A stretch of 64,000 nt of DNA from Granulicella sp. dw_53 (GTDB lineage Bacteria; Acidobacteriota; Terriglobia; Terriglobales; Acidobacteriaceae): the NCBI RefSeq assembly GCF_018449545.1, contig NZ_JAAVUR010000013.1, positions 62,001 to 126,000 on the forward strand, in the 5' to 3' direction. Both the position numbers and the translations under genes were made by a program. Below the pieces are notes generated by a model that was not told where the DNA came from, ran no database searches, and worked only from the letters and a program-made list of their open reading frames with translations. Below are positions 61,349-64,000 of the stretch, piece after piece. How positions within the stretch are numbered: the first letter of the stretch is position 1; every line of letters starts with the position of its first letter.

Positions 61349-61384
61349 AAAGGGCATGGGCGACTCGCCTATGCCCTTTATTTT
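61349..61384 (+). terminator. Terminator hairpin after the peroxidase-like gene
   Basis: AAAGGGCAT (61349-61357) and ATGCCCTTT (61371-61379) form the outer stem, with an inner GGCGA/TCGCC stem after one mismatched pair, followed by ATTTTC. It lies 41 bases past the stop. Confidence 0.75.
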
Positions 61385-61470
61385 CTCAAACTTAAACCAT
61401 CTCCGGGCTTTATGCCCTGGGATGCTCTGTTGGCATCTGCTTCCTGAAGCACCCAGCAGGGGCACCCGGG

Positions 61471-61848
61471 CTAAGGCGTCTTAGCAGGCTTCCCAGGAGC
61501 ATCCGGCATGGTGTAGATCACCTCGCCTGGCCGCGTGTAGTGCAGCTCCTCACGCGCCTGATGCTCGATTGCGTTCGGATCACTCTGCAACCGGTCCACA
61601 TGGTTTTTCAGCAGCTCGTTCTCCCGCTGCAGACTCTGCAACTGACGGTTCAGCGCCCGAGCCTCCTGACGCTTCTGCTCATACGCCGTCAGGCCGTTCT
61701 GCCCAAACATCACATGGTATCCAAGTCCCATTGCAACCACCGCCGCTGCAACGGTTGCAACTTTGCGCCAACCCAGTCCGTGCTCCTGCCAACGCCTCGT
61801 AACCGAGGCAAGCAGGCTCTCTTTCCGTGTTGTCGCAGACTTCGCCAT
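61471..61848 (-). CDS. FtsB/DivIC-like septum formation initiator protein
   Basis: A 125-residue single-pass membrane protein: a short cytoplasmic start, one membrane segment (VATVAAAVVAMGLGYHVMFG, about 30-49), a coiled coil (QKRQEARALNRQLQSLQREN) and a C-terminal REELHYTRPGEVIY that matches the FtsB/DivIC signature (A-R-E-x-L-x-x-x-x-P-G-E). It would join the FtsQLB-type divisome complex. ATG 61848 is chosen; the frame reaches TTG 61884 but the added residues are unusual. No clear ribosome site. The neighbour on the same strand is not a division gene. Confidence 0.85.
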   Translation of the reverse strand: MAKSATTRKESLLASVTRRWQEHGLGWRKVATVAAAVVAMGLGYHVMFGQNGLTAYEQKRQEARALNRQLQSLQRENELLKNHVDRLQSDPNAIEHQAREELHYTRPGEVIYTMPDAPGKPAKTP

Positions 61849-62015
61849 CTTCTTCAGTACAACCACTGAGAACACGCGGGTCAAGTGGAAAACCCCCTGC
61901 AGCCCCGAAGGTATCTAGTTCATACCCTTAAACTTCACCCTGCACGGCTTTACCGTCGATTCATCCGAATAAAGTGCACGAATTTGCGGCGCCTTGGTAT
62001 CCTTGCACCTGAGAC

Positions 62016-62546
62016 ATGCAAACGCTCCTCGCCATCTCGATCCTCAGCTTCCTCGGCGTAGTCTGGGTCGCGATCGCATTTGCGAAACACATCAAGAGAG
62101 GTCCTCGCCCGAAGCTCTCCATCGTTCCGGCGACTCGCTCAACCTTGCCGCGGCCAGACTTCAAGCAACATCTCTTCGCAGCCCCCGAGATCGCTGCTCT
62201 CAGCCCCGCCGCTCCTAGGATCGCCTTGACTCCGGAAGCGCCAGTCCAGCGCACCCGTATCGCCGAGCTCAACCAGTCCGTCCGCGACATCGCAGCAAAC
62301 AAGCAATGGAGCATGCCGCCTCAACCGACTCGCGCACAGCGCACCATCGTGCATCGCGTTGAGCCGCCAAAAAGCATGCTCGTTCCCAATACGGATCTCC
62401 GCAAGCCACCGCAGCCCACGCGGCACGGTAACATGGAGTTGCTGGATCCCACATACTTCAACAAGGATATGGGCGATCTCACCGATCCCTATCAACCGCC
62501 CCGCCTTCATGCAAACGGCCGGATGAAAGCTTCGAGCAATTATTAA
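62016..62546 (+). CDS. Single-pass membrane protein with disordered Pro-rich domain
   Basis: A 176-residue protein with an N-terminal membrane segment (LAISILSFLGVVWVAIAFA, residues 4-22) followed by a basic patch (KHIKRGPRPK) and a Pro/Arg-rich, low-complexity cytoplasmic or periplasmic tail without recognised domain. It faces the FtsB-like gene across 167 bases. Its stop lies inside the first copy of a 24-bp tandem repeat (62528-62573). Function unknown. Confidence 0.6.
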   Translation: MQTLLAISILSFLGVVWVAIAFAKHIKRGPRPKLSIVPATRSTLPRPDFKQHLFAAPEIAALSPAAPRIALTPEAPVQRTRIAELNQSVRDIAANKQWSMPPQPTRAQRTIVHRVEPPKSMLVPNTDLRKPPQPTRHGNMELLDPTYFNKDMGDLTDPYQPPRLHANGRMKASSNY

Positions 62547-62573
62547 GTAAAAGCTTCAAGCAAGTATTAAGTA
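62528..62573 (+). repeat. Imperfect 24-bp tandem duplication over a stop codon
   Basis: Two copies of AGCTTC(G/A)AGCAA(T/G)TATTAAGTA, 62528-62549 and 62552-62573, differ at two bases. The TAA stop of the preceding gene (62544-62546) is in the first copy, and the second copy carries a TAA in the same relative place. Confidence 0.8.
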
Positions 62574-62600
62574 TTAGTAGCCGTCGAAAGGACCTGCAGT

Positions 62601-63203
62601 ATGCAATCCGTTTTGCCTAATTCCCTGCCGATCGCTCAGCCCTCCAAAGCGCTGCAGAACTCCCTGCCCGCTCGTCTGGCGCTCTCTGTAGCAGCCACGG
62701 CTCTCATAGCGATCTGCGCGCACACCTCTCTGCCGCTACCCTTCACGGTCGTTCCGCTCAGCCTCCAGACCTTCGCCGTCATCCTTATCGGCACGCTCCT
62801 CGGTCCAGTCGCTGGCTTCTGCTCCATGATCCTGTACCTCGCCGAAGGCGCTGCTGGACTTCCAGTCTTCACTCCCTACGGACCCGCTGGAATCGTCCGC
62901 CTGATCGGTCCCACCGCAGGCTACCTGTTCTCTTATCCTCTCGCCGCCGCCTGCGCCGGTCTCTTCACCCGCAGCCTTCGTCCATCGTCCTCCAATTTTA
63001 CGAATGGCATCCTCGGCGGAATCGTCGCGACACTTCCGATCTTCGTCCTCGGCGCGACGTCCATGGCCTACTTCGCACACCTTCACACCACCACCGTGTG
63101 GCACGTAGCCATCGCGCCCTTCATCCCCGGCGAACTCATCAAAATCACAGCCGCTGCTGGAATCTTCAGCGCAACGCAGCGCTGGCGTCAGGCCCGCTCC
63201 TAA
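62601..63203 (+). CDS. bioY: Biotin transporter BioY
   Basis: A 200-residue inner-membrane protein with about six hydrophobic segments. PLPFTVVPLSLQTFAVILIG and LGPVAGFCSMILYLAEGAAG are the BioY motifs, and LPVFTPYGPAGIVRLIGPTAG holds the substrate loop (only the core is given here). BioY is the S-component of ECF biotin uptake and can work alone. AAAGGA is 8 bases before ATG 62601. No BirA-type box or ECF A/T genes are adjacent. Confidence 0.95.
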   Translation: MQSVLPNSLPIAQPSKALQNSLPARLALSVAATALIAICAHTSLPLPFTVVPLSLQTFAVILIGTLLGPVAGFCSMILYLAEGAAGLPVFTPYGPAGIVRLIGPTAGYLFSYPLAAACAGLFTRSLRPSSSNFTNGILGGIVATLPIFVLGATSMAYFAHLHTTTVWHVAIAPFIPGELIKITAAAGIFSATQRWRQARS

Positions 63204-63318
63204 AGTTCCAATCATCCATCGTTGACGCCGCACCGTATCTGCGACTGATCTCTAAGTCCGCAGACCTTTGTCGTGCATCTTACCAAGACGTAAAGCTTCC
63301 AGAAGGAAACAGAACACA

Positions 63319-64000
63319 ATGACCACCACAGGAACTACCGTACAAGAGATCAGTATCGCCCACAGCCCCGACTCCGATGACGCCTTCATGTTCTATGGCT
63401 TGGCCACCAACAAGGTCCGCGTCCCCGGCTTCAAGTTCACCCACACCTTGACCGACATCGAGACCCTCAACCACAAGGCCATCGACGAGGCCTTCTACGA
63501 CGTCACCGCCATCTCCTTCCACGCCTATCCGTACCTGCAGGACAACTACACCATCATGTCCTGCGGCGGCAGCATGGGCGACGGTTACGGCCCCATGATC
63601 GTCTCCCCTCGTAAGCTCACCCTCGACGAGGTCAAGAAGACCCGCATCGCCGTCCCAGGCACTCTCACCTCCGCCTACCTCACCCTCAAGCTCTTCGCCC
63701 CCGACATCGAGACAGTCACTGTTCCCTTCGACGAGATCATCCCCGCCGTCGTACGCGGAGAGTTCGACGCTGGCCTCATCATCCACGAGGGCCAGCTCAC
63801 CTACGCCAACGACGGCCTCGTCAAGCTCCTCGACCTCGGCCAGTGGTGGCGCGAACAGACCGGCCTTCCGCTTCCTCTCGGCGGCAACGCCATCCGCCGT
63901 TCGCTCGGCAAAGAGACCATGCTCACCACCACCAACGCCCTCCGCGACAGCATTCAGCACGCCCTCGACAACCGCGAAGCCGCTCTCGACTACGCCATGC
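63319..64000 (+). CDS. MqnA/MqnD/SBP-family protein (partial, cut by window end)
   Basis: 227 residues are visible from ATG 63319 to the end of the window, without a stop. HSPDSDDAFMFYGLA at residues 13-27 is the family entry motif (in MqnD the second residue group is typically P-D-x-x-N/D-D-x-F), and VRGEFDAGLIIHEGQLTYA near 150-168 and GNAIRRSLG follow the periplasmic-binding-protein-like fold. MqnD acts in the futalosine route to menaquinone; relatives may be only ligand-binding. The other mqn genes are not in the window, so I leave out a symbol. Confidence 0.8.
   Translation, partial: MTTTGTTVQEISIAHSPDSDDAFMFYGLATNKVRVPGFKFTHTLTDIETLNHKAIDEAFYDVTAISFHAYPYLQDNYTIMSCGGSMGDGYGPMIVSPRKLTLDEVKKTRIAVPGTLTSAYLTLKLFAPDIETVTVPFDEIIPAVVRGEFDAGLIIHEGQLTYANDGLVKLLDLGQWWREQTGLPLPLGGNAIRRSLGKETMLTTTNALRDSIQHALDNREAALDYAM

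Noticed and set aside
61395..61470. GC-rich inverted words near the FtsB-like stop as a third REP element
   Set aside because: The arms do not share the CCGGGTGCCCCA leader in order, and the pairing is patchy.

Overview
The window looks like a chromosomal segment of an Acidobacteriota member of the Terriglobia/Acidobacteriaceae type (Granulicella, Edaphobacter and Terriglobus are the closest guesses; this is inference). The reasons are two very large Oar-like TonB-dependent receptors with an N-terminal carboxypeptidase-regulatory domain, an NHL/Ig-like secreted giant with the C-terminus often seen in this phylum, DUF1080 and NamZ (DUF1343) proteins, many ECF/GGDEF/hybrid-kinase regulators, and REP-like GGGTGCCCCA palindromes. 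I found no rRNA, tRNA, CRISPR, prophage or insertion sequence. About 50 protein genes are supported.

Layout. 0.4-8.4 kb: a TPR protein, a RibD-type reductase, an ECF41 sigma factor with a cupin and an SDR gene beside it, a di-haem c-type cytochrome, a DUF1080 hydrolase. 7.8-12.8 kb: a beta-barrel protein and a 1456-residue NHL/Ig protein in one operon. 13-14.5 kb: small genes, including a 40-residue secreted Cys/His/Arg-rich peptide, and a HAD phosphatase. 14.5-35.5 kb: the main accessory block. One half is GntR(FCD)-hyuA-hyuB facing TonB receptor-DUF2891-giant M14 peptidase-MFS. The other half is TonB receptor-namZ facing a GntR(UTRA) regulator, followed by a HIBADH-like dehydrogenase. Each divergent promoter region carries a perfect palindrome of the type that GntR proteins bind. 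Together they read as an outer-membrane import and degradation system for peptides or muropeptides: NamZ cuts MurNAc glycans, the M14 enzyme trims peptides, and HyuA/HyuB open 5-oxoproline- or hydantoin-like rings.

35.9-46 kb: a frameshifted TPR protein, an SDR, a Bcr/CflA exporter, a small zinc-ribbon protein, a soluble hybrid histidine kinase, a membrane diguanylate cyclase, then a minus-strand operon of a cysteine-free ribosomal protein S4 paralogue, a CxC/His-tail mini-protein and an exported CbiX-like protein with a Met/His insert. This operon looks like a metal-limitation response. 46.3-64 kb: more housekeeping and more GC-rich: secG, a GH43-like enzyme with an MBL hydrolase, an aminotransferase, a HAD phosphatase, a ribBA gene with a degenerate RibA half, an LLM flavin oxidoreductase, a second diguanylate cyclase, a UdgX fusion, deoC, a GAF-GAF-SpoIIE phosphatase, a cytochrome c peroxidase-like protein, an FtsB-like protein, bioY and a partial mqnA/mqnD-type gene cut by the window end.

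The best candidates for new biology are the two-part TonB/GntR/hydrolase locus, the S4-CxC-CbiX operon, the ECF41 target promoter in front of the cupin gene, and the 40-residue peptide gene. Start sites were chosen from Shine-Dalgarno spacing and family N-termini; functions rest on motifs seen by eye, not on database searches.
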